A DNA stretch of 64,000 nucleotides from the NCBI RefSeq assembly GCF_030463565.1, contig NC_134662.1, forward strand, positions 744,001-808,000, written 5' to 3'. The notes beneath the pieces are model-generated. The model worked only from the letters and a program-made list of their open reading frames with translations. It did not search any database and was not told the DNA's origin. The DNA is from Pelecanus crispus (lineage: Eukaryota > Chordata > Aves > Pelecaniformes > Pelecanidae). Positions 49,154 to 61,639 of this stretch are shown one piece after another. The position numbers and the translations under genes were made by a program. Numbering within the stretch: position 1 is the first letter of the stretch; the number at the start of each line of letters is the position of its first letter.

Positions 49154-52100
49154 AAACCGTGTTCTCCTATATGTTCTTGCTTTGAAAGCTCTTTCAAAAC
49201 ACAATACTTGGGTCCACATATATGCTCAGTGTCTCCTGGATATCTCACCCTACAGTTTGTAGAACTTTTCCTGGCTATGCAATCAAAAAAAAAAAAAAAA
49301 AAAAAAAAAAAGCAGCAGCCTATATTGGGTGTTTGGTAACAGTGTTGCCTTGAAGTAAATGCTTACATGCAGCTATTTTAGTGCAAGATCCTGCAGTTTT
49401 GTTCTTGTCTTTCTTCTCTTTAGCTCCATGGTTGGCCAGTGCATTTCTGGTTTCTTGCACTACACTGGCTGTTTAGGATGTAAAGTCCTGTAATATTTCT
49501 TTTTAATGGCAGCTTTGTTGATTATCAATTAACAGAACAGAGTATTTTGTACATGCTTTCATTGTGTGGCATGTTACCTGTAGTAGATTCATAGATTCAT
49601 GGGTAAATAAGCTGGCTAAGCATTAGTGTGCAACTAGTGCATATGCATATTGACACTTGACCTGCATTACATTGACACAAGTAAGTGTTTGAAATATAGA
49701 CATGCCAGCTGATCTAAATATTTGTCCAAAGCCTGCAGAGATGGTGCCTTCTTTCATGACAAATATAATTTATCTCTGATATTTTAAAATAAAATCTGTA
49801 AGGGATGCATCTTCTGGACTCTCTAATGTCCTCATTTTCCTGAAGAGAACAGGAACTATGATCAGAGGTCCAGGAACCATCAGCAACAAGGAAAGATTAG
49901 TCTTCAGGTATTTTATCTAGAGTGTGGTTTCCCAGCTGGCCAGCAGGACATGAAGAGTCCCACTACCAAGTTCTTTGGCTTTTCAGTTTAGGCTCTATGC
50001 CAATGGTGCTAGGTAGGATGGAGAGGGGAAGGACAGGAAAAAAGGGAAGGTGGCTCAGAAGGCATGAGGAGACACTGAAAAAGAATGGCAGTGGAAGAGT
50101 TTACTCCAGAGAGTTCCAAAACTACTACGCCAAAGAGAAGACCTAAAGGCATATATGATAAATATCCAAAAATCTGAAATGCTACTGCAAGTTGGAAAAA
50201 CAAACAATTTTTTTCTTTTTCAAGTAGGGATGGCATTAGAATTGATAGACTTAAATTACAGTGAGGGAATTTTGGGGCTGATGGTAGAAAAATCTCTAAG
50301 AATGGCTAGCAACTGAAGTGCTTAGCCATGGGAAGCATATGAAACCTCTATGGGATAGGGCTATTTCCAATGCACGCTACTGCTGAGCTCATCTTGTTTT
50401 GAGAGTAAAGAATTTAACCACATAGACAAGAGCCATGTCATGCCATTTGCATGAGGGGCCAGTGAACAAGCCCTGGCCCACTTTAGTCCAGGTGTAGTCT
50501 GAGGGTCAGGCTTTCTATAATTCAATGCCCTCATAGCATGAACTTTATCACGTAGCAGTCAGTTTATGAGTGCTGTAATGGAGTTTTGCAAGCATTGTGA
50601 TTGACAATCTTGTATTACAAAGACTTTTCTCTTTTTGTTTTGCTAATTTAAAGATGATGAATCCTCTGGAAAGAAGCCACATCAAAGCACAATAGATGCA
50701 GTGCTCTTTCTACCAAGATAAGAAATTTTTTTTAAAAATACATGTTTAATTTGTTGAATTGCATTGAATGTTTCTGGTGTCCTGGAATGTTTTTGGAACA
50801 GGACAGCCTTGTGTGCTACCAGAAGCTTCCTTTGGCTCTGGCACAAGAGAATTGTGTCTTCCCTGATCCTCTGTCTTCTGCTTTTATCAATTATGTCAAT
50901 CACTCTTCTGTAAGTGTTTCACCTTTGCCTTTTCCTCTTCCAGTTTTGCAGGTAAATATTCAAATTATGTGGAGTAAAGATGAGGTTTTGCCATCTGTAG
51001 ATTAGTCACAGATGACAATCAATGTGCTTAAATTGGATTTTCTTTAATTGGGAACTAGTATATTGTGCACAGTCTCATCTATAATTTCAGGAACTAGTAG
51101 AGGACTTAACTTTGTGTGATGCAGTGACTCAGTTTCAGTTCTGTTTTCCCAGCAGCTGTTTGGAATATTACAAGTCTTGGTCCTGTTGTTGATCTGCTGG
51201 TAGCCAAGTGCACATGCTCCTGGGATAATTTGGAGCCACCTTCCTTAGCTGAAGGCAGCATTACAGTTTATCAAGTTTCTCACAATATTTTTCTGCATGT
51301 TAGCATGCAAGTTTAGCTCCAGATGGCAAACTTCATCCAGATGTTTATCTCTGAGAAATCTTTGAGATGATCTGTAGGCTAGAAATTTTTAGTTGAGGAC
51401 TGCTTACTGCTGACACACACGCATTGTATGTTCTGAACTTTGGGTGTTTAATGTAAACATTGGTTAGCTGAAAATATGAAGAGACATGGTCTCAAAGTAA
51501 ACAAGTTCATCCATAGCTCCTAAAAAAATTAGTGACTTGAGCTGGTAGGGTGCCCTGCAGTACCAGATAGACACCACCTAATAGTCAAGTAATGCTGAAA
51601 GATTTCCAGTACTGAGAGTGCGATGCTCTTTATGAACAGCAGTACCCTGTTCAGTCTGTGCAGTTAGTTCAGTGGTGCTTCCAGGAAACCAGCCCCTTAG
51701 TATTGCATTGTACACAACAGTCATAGCTGATATTGTTTCCATTACAGTAACCTTTTCCTTAAGGCAGAAGTTTGTAAAGGATAGAATAGCTCTTAAAGGT
51801 GTAGTTGTGGTCAGGAAAACTCCATAAATCTGCCGCTTCTCCATTGTGGATCCAAGCTTTCAGTGGCTGGGATGGTGGGAAGATGGTGATGTCTGGGAGG
51901 AGCACAATCCTTGACATTCATTTTCCACAGCAAGAAACCAGTAGTTTGTTTGGTTTGGGTTTTTTTTATTATTATTATTCTGCTCTGACTGAAGTTGTTT
52001 CAATTCATGTTGAATAAAAACTGCAAAAAAGTGATTCAGGTTTAGTGTGACAAAAAAAACCCACAAAAACCCCACAGTGGTGCAGTTCAGTCTGATTTGG

Positions 52101-55100
52101 GTCAGAATCTGTTTGTGGTTTGGGGTGGGTTTTTTTGTTTTTCATAGCTGACAGTGGAGACTTCCAGAAAATGAGCATGTCATGGATGTTACCACAGACT
52201 CTAACATGGCAGCAAGCCTGTGTGGGGAGATAGCCCTATTTCTCTCTAATTGTCAGTTAATGGCAGTGGTCTGCGTGTGCTGGTGTGAACATCTATTGCC
52301 TGTTTGTCTTCAACTCATGCTTTGTCACTTGTCCCCTCCAACAACCTTTTGATTCTCAAACTTTCATAGAACCAGCAGAGGCTATGGGAGAGCAAGAAGA
52401 AATCTCCGCTTCATAGTGCGTTCCTAGTGCTGTCTGAAAAGCGTGCAACTGGGAATTGGTCACTGTAGCCCAGCCTGATGCCTGGATTGCGTGTTGCATT
52501 CATCATGGGGGTGTGTCACATTTTAACACTAAAAATTAATCTTTTTGATCCTAGAAGTCAATGACAGTAAGTGTGAACTCTGGTACTTTCAGCCTGGCAA
52601 CATATGAAAGCAAAACCTAACTGTTTAAAGAAAAATATGGATTTACAGCCCTGACGATGGATGGTCTGCTCATTATTTTTAACCGTGTTCCTTAGTTTCT
52701 CCATTCAGCCCAGTGCTGAAGGAACTGGGGCCCTAGTAACATCCTAGCAATGCACAAGTCCCATTTGAACAATGCTAGTGTTACTTTACTAAAACTGAAT
52801 TAGTGGTGCTTTGTATGTGGATCAGATGGGAGGCTGGAGGTGAAAATTTAGAGCAGAATAAAGAGGATTTATGAGATGAGAGTAAGATACCTATTTGCTT
52901 AATGGTAGTTTCTTTGATGCTTGGTAGTAGCTGCTTTTAGTGAGGAAGTTCATTCTTGGGAGGTAACATAAGTAGAACAGTTTTAAATGTCTGATGTCTT
53001 TGTGGAAGAACTTTGTAATAATGTTCAAATAATAGTATATAGGCTAGTGTTATGAAGAGTGCAAACTCTAAAGGTTGTTAATTTTAGTGCTTGCAGATGC
53101 ATACGTTTAACTCTGCATATGTATGCATGAGGAATAAACTTTTTAAGCTCACTTGATACGGTGCTGAAGGAAGGATTTTTTTGTGATCCAAAACCTATGA
53201 TATATTTTTGCTATTTTAAGATCTTCTATGCAGTTTGGCCCCTTAATTTAAAAAAAAAAAAACAAAACCCAAAAAACACCAACCAAACAACAAACCACAA
53301 ACCCAGCTAAGAGAGTTGGCTGGTATGACCAGTGTAGGAAGACTGGTGTGAAAACTCAGTTCAAGTATTTTTCCTGCCCAAGGGCTACTATTGTCAAATG
53401 AACTGAAGCTGTGAAAATGAAGTATAGATGGGATGTAAAGAATGAGGGATTTATTTCTCTGTAAGGATGTAGTAAGTCATCAACAGCTGTGTCAGGGATG
53501 CTGATAAAATTAATATCATTCCCCGATTCCCTGATTTTTTTTATCTTGCATCTTATTTACCTTGTTAGTTAGTCAGTTAATCACATACACTATGCATATT
53601 AGTTTCATAGTTTTAGGTCACTGGTTGCTGAATTGTAGACCCCCTTGTAGAGGGTAACTCTGTCCTTTCACACAGACTGTAGAAGGTGTAGTATTTGCTA
53701 GGCGATGACTTGCAAAATTGGTGCATGGTATCTACAAGGATAGATAAATCAGTAATTTTGTGACTTTTATCTATGATATAAGTATCTTATATCTATGGTA
53801 CAAGTAAGACTTTTTTTTTGTTATTGTTTGCAAGTAATAACAGAGAACTGAACATGTCACCTTACTAATACCTTCTGTGTTGACAATAGGATAGAGCCAT
53901 TGCAAAGACCAAGAGAAAAAGCAATGTCATTTCCAAGTAGTAAAAGGTGGTTTTGGTAAACATTTCTGGTTTTCCAAACCAGTAGGTCTTACTGTAACAC
54001 ATGCATCAGATTTTCAGTTCAGTCTGGGTGGGTTCTTTCCACCCTGTGTCTATATAGCTCTTCATTGTTTTGATATCAGCCCTTCCTCTGACTGAATTAC
54101 AGTGTTGTATCCAATTGCACAGCGTATCATAATATATTATTTTTATATATGTAAATACATTGTATACATAGCATTTCCAGTGACCAAATGTAGATTTGCT
54201 TCTTCCTTCTGTGATGTAACATGGGAAGAAACCTATTTCAAAATTAACAGTGGGAGGAGCAGAATCTTAGGACAAGAGATGAGAAATATCCCAAGGGCTT
54301 CTGCAGAGTGAGTTTTCCATGGAGTAATTAAGCCTATTTCAGGCATACATACATATGGTGAAAGAAAGCAAACTTGAAAATGACTGGTCAACTGAAATTG
54401 CAGTGGGTTTTTTTTCTTATGTTTTGCTTTTAAAAAACACTGGAACTTAATTTTCTTTAGCCTGTTTTAGTTTAAAACTGTAAAATTTTTCTAAAACTGT
54501 AAAATAAAGATACTTAATTTTTGAACTGAATTTTGCTATTTTCTGTCACCTTTACATTTGAAATCCAGTTGTTTACTTCTTTTTGTTGTTTGCACCAGGA
54601 TGTGATAAAATGTCTTTTGTGATTTAAAGGATCGCTGTGCACAGCTTCTGTCTTGAGCTGGATTCCATGCAAAATTCTTAAAACTTGCCCCTGGCTTTTT
54701 CAAGTTTTCTGTTAACATGCAAGACTCAATACCAGAAACAGTGTTTCACATCCCCAAGCAGTCCATGCAAGTCATCTCTTTTTCCCTGCTTTTATAACCC
54801 TGATGTGGTCATTGTACTGATACAAGCAGTTTTGACTAATCTGTTGCATGTTGCAGTGCTATTGCTTGGGAAGGAAGGTGGTTACTAACAGTCCCTCTTT
54901 TTAAAAAAAAATTAGTAAATTTCTGCTGAATTACAAGGCAAGTCATGGATGCATCTGAGAATGGTACAAACTGAAAACAGGTACATTTCCACTCTCTGTT
55001 TTTGTGCCCATGGTTTTCAGTATGCCCTGCATTTCACTTTTAGATATGCAATACAGCTGGGAAGACAAAAATTGAGAAATTTTGAGAAATTTCTTGTGTT

Positions 55101-58100
55101 ACCTGGCTTTAAAAAGAAAAAAAAAAAAAAAAAAGTTGCAGCAAGACAGCCCTGTTGCTGGGGAATCAAGAGACAGCTGCTTCCATTCAGACAAGAGGGT
55201 TCAAAACCAGAAAGACAGGTTTTCTGTTAAATAAAGGGTAGTAAATATTGAGGTACAGTCTGGCCACAAAGCTGATCCTAAGGTATTCTAAACCTCATCC
55301 TATATTAGTTGAAACAGTAACCAGTATTCTAGATCTAAACATACACCTGTATACTAGAACAAAATTAGCATAATGAACAAGTTGTATGACTTTTATATTA
55401 CTGTATCTGTTGCATAGATATGGACGGAGCATTTGGGTTTTTTAAATCCTTGGTCTTGGCACAGAGTAATGCTCTAATGGAGAATTAAATCATTCAAACA
55501 GGAGGATGTCTTCATCTGGGTCAGGTGAGACCATGAACTGCTGTTCTGAATTCTTACAGGAGAGCTGGCCTATGGTTCTACCACCAGTACCACAGGTGCA
55601 TCATCATCACTATTGATTATCTTAATTACATTCAAAGCATCTCCCAACTATCTTACATTTTTACTAAAGATCTCTCCTACGTGACCATTTCTGCATCTGC
55701 AGGAACAGTTTGTGTGGACTACTTACAAGCATCTTATCTATGTACAAGTTGCTTGGTTTTGCAGCAAGAACTGCCTTGGGGAGTCTCTGGAAGGAAAGGC
55801 TGTATTCTCCACCCAGGATGATGGCTCATTTAAGCACAGGAATTGGTCTATGCACAGGTCGACAGCCCTAAAGGTTGTCCTCGGGGCACACTGAAATTCC
55901 CACCTGGAGAGCTCCTGCACCAATTGCTCAAATACTTTCTTGTGAAGATCTTCAGTCAGTTGCCTAGTTTCAAGTCAGTTTATTGTCTCAATGTGTGGAT
56001 GATTAAGTGGGGAGTTCCTGGACTACCTAGGGACTGGATAACTTAGCTGCACTGGCTGTGTACACAGGGACAACCTTGATCTCCAGCTATAGCACAACTA
56101 AAAGACACACTTGAGTTTCATACTCACAGCTCACTTGTAACAAGTTCCATAGTTCTTGCCACATATCCCAATTTTTTTTTTTTTTCTATTTTGGAAGGTA
56201 ATGAAGATTGCATATCATATGTAGCAATGAGAGCTTTTCACTCACCATAGTGATCAGCAGCAGCCCAGACTCCCAGCACTCACAGGCCCAGTGTGCTGTT
56301 GCATAGTAGGAGCTGGAAGAAAGTTACTTGAAGAGAAAAATAGTGATGGGTGAAAATACAAAGCTCTGAACTTCTTTAGCCTTTAAGCATAACATTAGGT
56401 ATGAATCTGTGGTATTTTTCTTTTTGTGAGAACTGTGTTCAGGCAAATACAGTGTTTTGAATTTTGATCTCAGGTTTTTTTGTTTAAATACAACTCTTGT
56501 ATTCATGGTTTGTCAGTCTCCACATCCCTTCTCTTCAGTATCACCTCCAAGATAAGCTTGACTCTCTAGATCACCTCTGCATACTGCTCTCAGTAGAAGA
56601 GTTCCTTGGAAAGAGGTGCAGCTTTGGGAAGAGGTGTGCTATGGGTTTCCAGTGGCTCCTAGGAATCCTGTGCCCAGCAGGTGCTCCTGAGCAAGCCCAA
56701 AACAAGCCCTGGCTCTAGAACAGGGGAATCTTCCAATCTGCTCAGGTATTTTTAAAGGACTGCTTTTTTCACTTTTGCCTCACTGATTAACTGTAGTGGA
56801 GCAGAAGCAGCAATCTACTGTTATATCTTATTTTTGGGTTGATGCATCAGATCAGGACAGCTGTCACTAGTTCCTGCATAAGAGGTTTCCACAAAAAATC
56901 TAGATGCTTTAGGGGAAAAGAAGTTAGGAGGGCAAATAGGCAGTAGCTGTTTAAAGCTAGCAAAAAGATCCACAGTGCCTACTACAGTGATTAGGGCGAT
57001 AGTCCTACTTCAAGTGAGAAGTTAGTTTAGAGGCCTCCAAGAAGTCCATATCAAGAGTATATTTATTTTGTACCTTACCTAGGATGGAGCTTAGCAAAGG
57101 GACACAATGCCGTGGCTGTTACAGAGCTGTAATACACAGCTCTGTGTATGGCTGCCATACACAGAAAACAATTCCATCAAAGTTCAAGTAACTTTCATTA
57201 ATAAGAAGCTAACAATAATAATGAGTGACTACTCATTATTTCTATAACATTTCTGTGGAAAAAAAAAAAGGGGGGAAAATCCTAGCAGGAAAAAGCCATA
57301 TAACCATCAGTTTTCTATAAAAATCACTAGTGCAGAATTGGATTTTATGGAAAAAAAATGGTTTTCTTCTCAAATTTCCTCATAAAGTTATCTGCAAGTA
57401 TTACTTCTGCTATTGTTCTTATATTCTTTTATCTTTGGATTGGTTTATCTCTCTGAAATCAAGATCTACAATGAAATTAAATCAGCAGATACTTTTGTTG
57501 TTCCCTTCAGGTCTAAGAATGTCAGGTAAGTTCGGTTGCCAGTGATCACATTTATAATGACTGTCGTCTTGCTTAACTTTTACGTGTTTTCTCCCAGCTC
57601 CTTCAGTGGGAGTGCAAAGACTGCTACTGCTACTCCTCATTTCTAACCTATTTACTACTAATGCACCTACTAGATTTTGCTGGTTTCTTCTCTTATTGCA
57701 GCCATATCTCCCCACCTCCCCTTATTCCTTTTGGGGTTTGGTCAAGCAGTTTTGTCTTCTCCAGTCCTACAAAGATATGTGCAGGTTCTTCTTTATCTGC
57801 TGAACTTTTAGGAGGATGTCAGTCTCCTGCTCAGCTCTTTCACAGAGATTTATGTACAGTATACACAGTCTGCCAGTAAGGACAGGAGCTGCTTGTGGCA
57901 ACCACTGGCTCGCTCACAGCCAGATGTCTTTATATTCAGAGACTGCTACATTTTCCTGGTTCACTGAACCTGCAGGAGGAATTTTAACCAGCCAAGTCTT
58001 CATTATTGGTGCTTAGGAGGAAACCTAAAGCAGGTTTCAGTGGTTGCTGCCTGGTCTGGAGAGATCCATGGGACAGCAGATGTTAGGAATGAAATAATAC

Positions 58101-58544
58101 ACTCTTATCAAAACCAACTTCAGAGAAGTCTCTGTGATCATTTTATAATTTAAAAATCTTACATTCCTTCCTTGCTTTGCTCTTTAAACACACTAACTCC
58201 TGAAGTTTGCCATTAATTGCTGAAGCTGCTTAGGATCAGAAGTGGCAATCAGGTGAGAACTGACTGTGTCAAGCAGCAGGCAAAAATTCAGATTAAAGCA
58301 AAAACAGTTCTCAGTTTTTCATGTGTTTTTTGTCCTTTCAAGATGGCAGAAGGGTCATTTGTGGGCTCAAACATCAACTTCAGCACAAGGAACCCTGTCC
58401 AGTTTTGGCCTCTGCTGTAGATGTGTGTGACGCTAGATAATCCCTGCCCATACCTGTGCAGCAGTTAGGCCATTTTCCCTTCATAGAAATTGTTATGATG
58501 ATAAATAGAGTATGGGCTGTAAGGGCTACGGATGTCTGACTGAG
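49154..58544. other. Unassigned stretch between the LTR and the long CR1
   Basis: No recognised gene and no clear interspersed repeat. It has an A27 run at 49285-49311 and A-tracts near 53250 and 55112-55134. Exon-like frames occur on - at about 54549-54718 and 55738-55974 and on + at about 50804-50909. None could be tied to a known family. Confidence 0.4.
49285..49311. repeat. A27 homopolymer
   Basis: An uninterrupted run of 27 A. No retroposed body is recognisable upstream, so it cannot be called a retrocopy tail. Confidence 0.85.
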
Positions 58545-61500
58545 AATAGAATCATAGAATCGTTTACGTTGGAAAAGACCTCCAAGATCATCCAGTCCAA
58601 CCGCTAACCCACACCACCAAGTCCACACTAAACCAATCAAGGCTAGACTAGACTGAACCACGTCCCCAAGTGCCACATCTACCTGGTTTTTGAACGCTTC
58701 CAGGGATGGGGACTACACCACCTCTCTGGGCAGCCTGATCCAATGCCTGACTACCCTTTCCGTGAAGAAATTTTTCCTAATATCCAATCTAAACCTCCCC
58801 TGGTGCAGCTTGAGCCCATTTCCACTCATCCTATCGCTAACTACTTGGGAGAAGAGACCAACACCCACCTCACTACAACCTCCTTTCAGGGAGCTGTAAA
58901 GAGCAATAAGGTCACCCCTCAGCCTCCTCTTCTCCAGACTAAACCACCCCAGTTCCTTCCCTCAGCTGCTCCTCATAAGGCCTGTGCTCCAGACCCTTCA
59001 CCAGCTTCCTTGCCCTTCTCTGGACATGCTCCAGCACCTCAATGTCTTTCTTGTATTGAGGGGCCCAAAACTGGACACAGTGTTCCAGGTGCAGCCTCAC
59101 CAGTGCCAAGTACAGGGGGACAATCACCTCCCTGCTCCTGCTGGCCACACTATTCCTGATACAAGCCAGGATGCTGTTGGTCTTCTTGGCCACGTGGGCA
59201 CACTGCTGGCTCATGTTCAGCTGGCTGTCGACCAGCACCCCCAGGTCCTTTTCAGTCAGGCAGCTTTCCAGCCACTCTTCCCCAAGACTGTAGCGCTGCA
59301 TGGGGTTGTTGTGACCCACGTGCAGGACCTGGCACTTGGCCTTGTTAAACCTCATACAGCTGGCCTCGGCCCATCGGTCCAGCCTGTCCAGGTCCCTCTG
59401 CAGGGCCATCCTACCCTCCAGCAGATCGACACTCCCACTCAACTTGCTGTTATCTGCAAACTTACTGAGGCTGCACTCAATCCCCTCATCCAGATCATCC
59501 ATAAAGATATTAAGCAAGGCTGGCCCCAAAACAGAGCCCTGGGGAACACTGCTTGTGACCGGCCACCAACTGCACTTAATTCACCACTAGTCTCTGGGCT
59601 CGGCCACCCAACCAGTTTTTCACCCAGCGAAGACTACGCCCATCCAGCTTCTCAAGGAGAATATTATGGGAGACTGTGTCAAAGGCTTTGCTAAAGTCCT
59701 GGTAAATGACATCCACAGCCTTTCCATCATCCACCAGGTGGGTCACCAGGTCATAAAAGGAGATCAGGTTGGTCAAGCAGGACCTGCCTTTCATGAAGCC
59801 ATGCTGGCTGGGCCTGATCCCCTGGTTGATCTGCACTTGCCTGTTGAGTTCACTCAATATGAACCTCTCCATAATCTTTCCCGGCACCGAGGTCAGGCTG
59901 ACAGGCCTGTAGTTCCCCGGGTCCTCCTTCCGGCCCTTCTTGTAGATGGGCGTCACATTGGCAAGCCTCCAGTCATCAGGGACCTCCCCTGTTAACCAGG
60001 ACTGCTGATAGATGATGGAAGGTGGCTTGGTGAGCTCCTCTGCCAGCTCCCTCAGTACTCTCGGGTGGATCCCATCTGGCCCCATAGACTTGTGAGCATC
60101 CAGGTGGCATAGCAGGTCGTTTAACTGCTTCCTCCTGGGCTATGAGGGCTCCATTCTGGTCCCCATCCCTATCTTCTAGCTCAGGGGCCTGAGTACCCTG
60201 GGGATGACCGGTCTGGCTGTTAAACACAGAGGCAAAGAAGGCATTAAGTACCTCAGCCTTTTCCTTGTCCTCGGTGACAACGCTCCCCCCCCCCTCCCCC
60301 CATCCAGCAAAGGATGGAGATCCTCCTTGGCTCTCCTTTTATTGCTGATGTACTTATAAAAGCATTTTTTATTATCTTTTACAACATTGGCCAGATTGAG
60401 TTCTTGCTGGGCTTTTGCTTTTCTAATTTCCTCCCTGCATGACCTAACAAGATCCCTGTACTCCTCCTGAGTTGCCCACCCCTTATTCCAAAGGCGGTAG
60501 ACTCTCCCTTTTTCCCTGAGTCCCTGCAAAAGCTCCCTATTCAGCCAGGCCGGTCGTTTTCCCCGCCGGTTCGTCTTACAGCACATGGGGACAGCCCGCT
60601 GCTGTGCCCTTAAGACCTTCTTCTTGAAGAAGGCCCAGCCTTCCTGGACCCCTTTGCCTTTCAGGACTGCCTCCCAAGTAACTTTCCCCACCAGCGTCCT
60701 GAACAGGCCAAAGTCTGCCCTCCGCAAGTCCACGGTAACACTTTTCCTGCCCCTCCTCTTTCTTTACATCGCCCAGAATCAAGAACTCTATCATATCGTG
60801 GTCGCTAAGCCCAAGACGGCCTCCCACCATGACATCTCCCACAAGCCCTTCTCTGTTAGTAAACAGCAGGTCAAGCGAGGCACCTCCCCTGGTAGGCTCG
60901 CTTACCAGCTGCATCACAAAGTTATCCTCCACACACTCGAGGAACTTCCGAGACTGTTGCCTCTCTGCTGTGTTGTGTTTCCAGCAGATGTCCGGCAAGT
61001 TGAAGTCCCCCACGAGAACAAGGGCTAGCGATTGCGAGACTTCTGCCGGCCGCCTGTAGAACGCTTCATCTAGCTCTACATCCTGGCTGGGTGGTCTATA
61101 GCACACTCCCAACAGGACATCCACCTTGCTGGCCTTCCCCCTCATCCTTACCCATAAGCACTCGACCTTATCATCACCACTGTCGAGCTCTATACAGTCA
61201 AAAGACTCCCGAACATACAGAGCCACCCCACCGCCTCTCCTTCCCTGCCTATCCCTTCTGAAGAGCTGATAGCCATCCAGTGCAGCACTCCAGTCATGAG
61301 AGTCGTCCCACCACGTTTCTGTGGTGGCGACTAGCTCATAGCCATCCTGCTGCACAAGGGCTTCCAGCTCCTCCTGTTTGTTGCCCCGTTGTCCTAATAA
61401 TGTCCCTAACCCGGGCCTCAGGGAGGCAGCAGACTTCCCTGTGGGATGGGTCCGGACGGCAGATCGGGCCCTCAGTTCCCCGCAGGAGGGAATCACCCAC

Positions 61501-61620
61501 CACAACTACCCTCCTTTTTTTCTTAACAGGGCTAGTCGTAATCCGTGGGGTTGACTGACGGGCCCTCGGCAACCCCCTGGCTGGACCTGCACCTTCACCT
61601 CCCTCCCCGCTTGCCTGGTG
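58545..61620 (-). mobile_element. Long CR1 LINE, about 3.1 kb, with endonuclease and reverse transcriptase remnants
   Basis: The 3' end is at 58545 (reverse AATAGAATCATAGAATCG). Reading - strand from 61.6 kb: an ORF1 esterase start (KKKRRVVVVGDSLLRGTEGP), the ORF2 apurinic-type endonuclease (ETWWDDSHDW, GGGVALYVRESF, LVGDFNLPDICW, LGLSDHDMIEF), then reverse transcriptase parts ([39 protein letters not shown]) and the 3' ORF2 end. Frameshifts near 60.58-60.73, 60.18-60.23 and 59.53-59.58 kb break ORF2, and FADD reads FADN. ORF1 and the start of ORF2 are fused by an internal deletion near 61.39 kb. The element is inactive but is the most complete CR1 in the window. Confidence 0.9.
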
Positions 61621-61639
61621 GGCAAGAGAAAATGAGTGC

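Noticed and set aside
49285-49311. A27 run, considered as a processed pseudogene tail
   Set aside because: No coding-like or known-gene sequence lies directly upstream, and no target duplication was seen.
51578-51970. Minus-strand overlapping open frames, considered as a retroviral envelope remnant
   Set aside because: No env landmarks, no neighbouring gag or pol, and two frames compete equally. Nothing supports a call.
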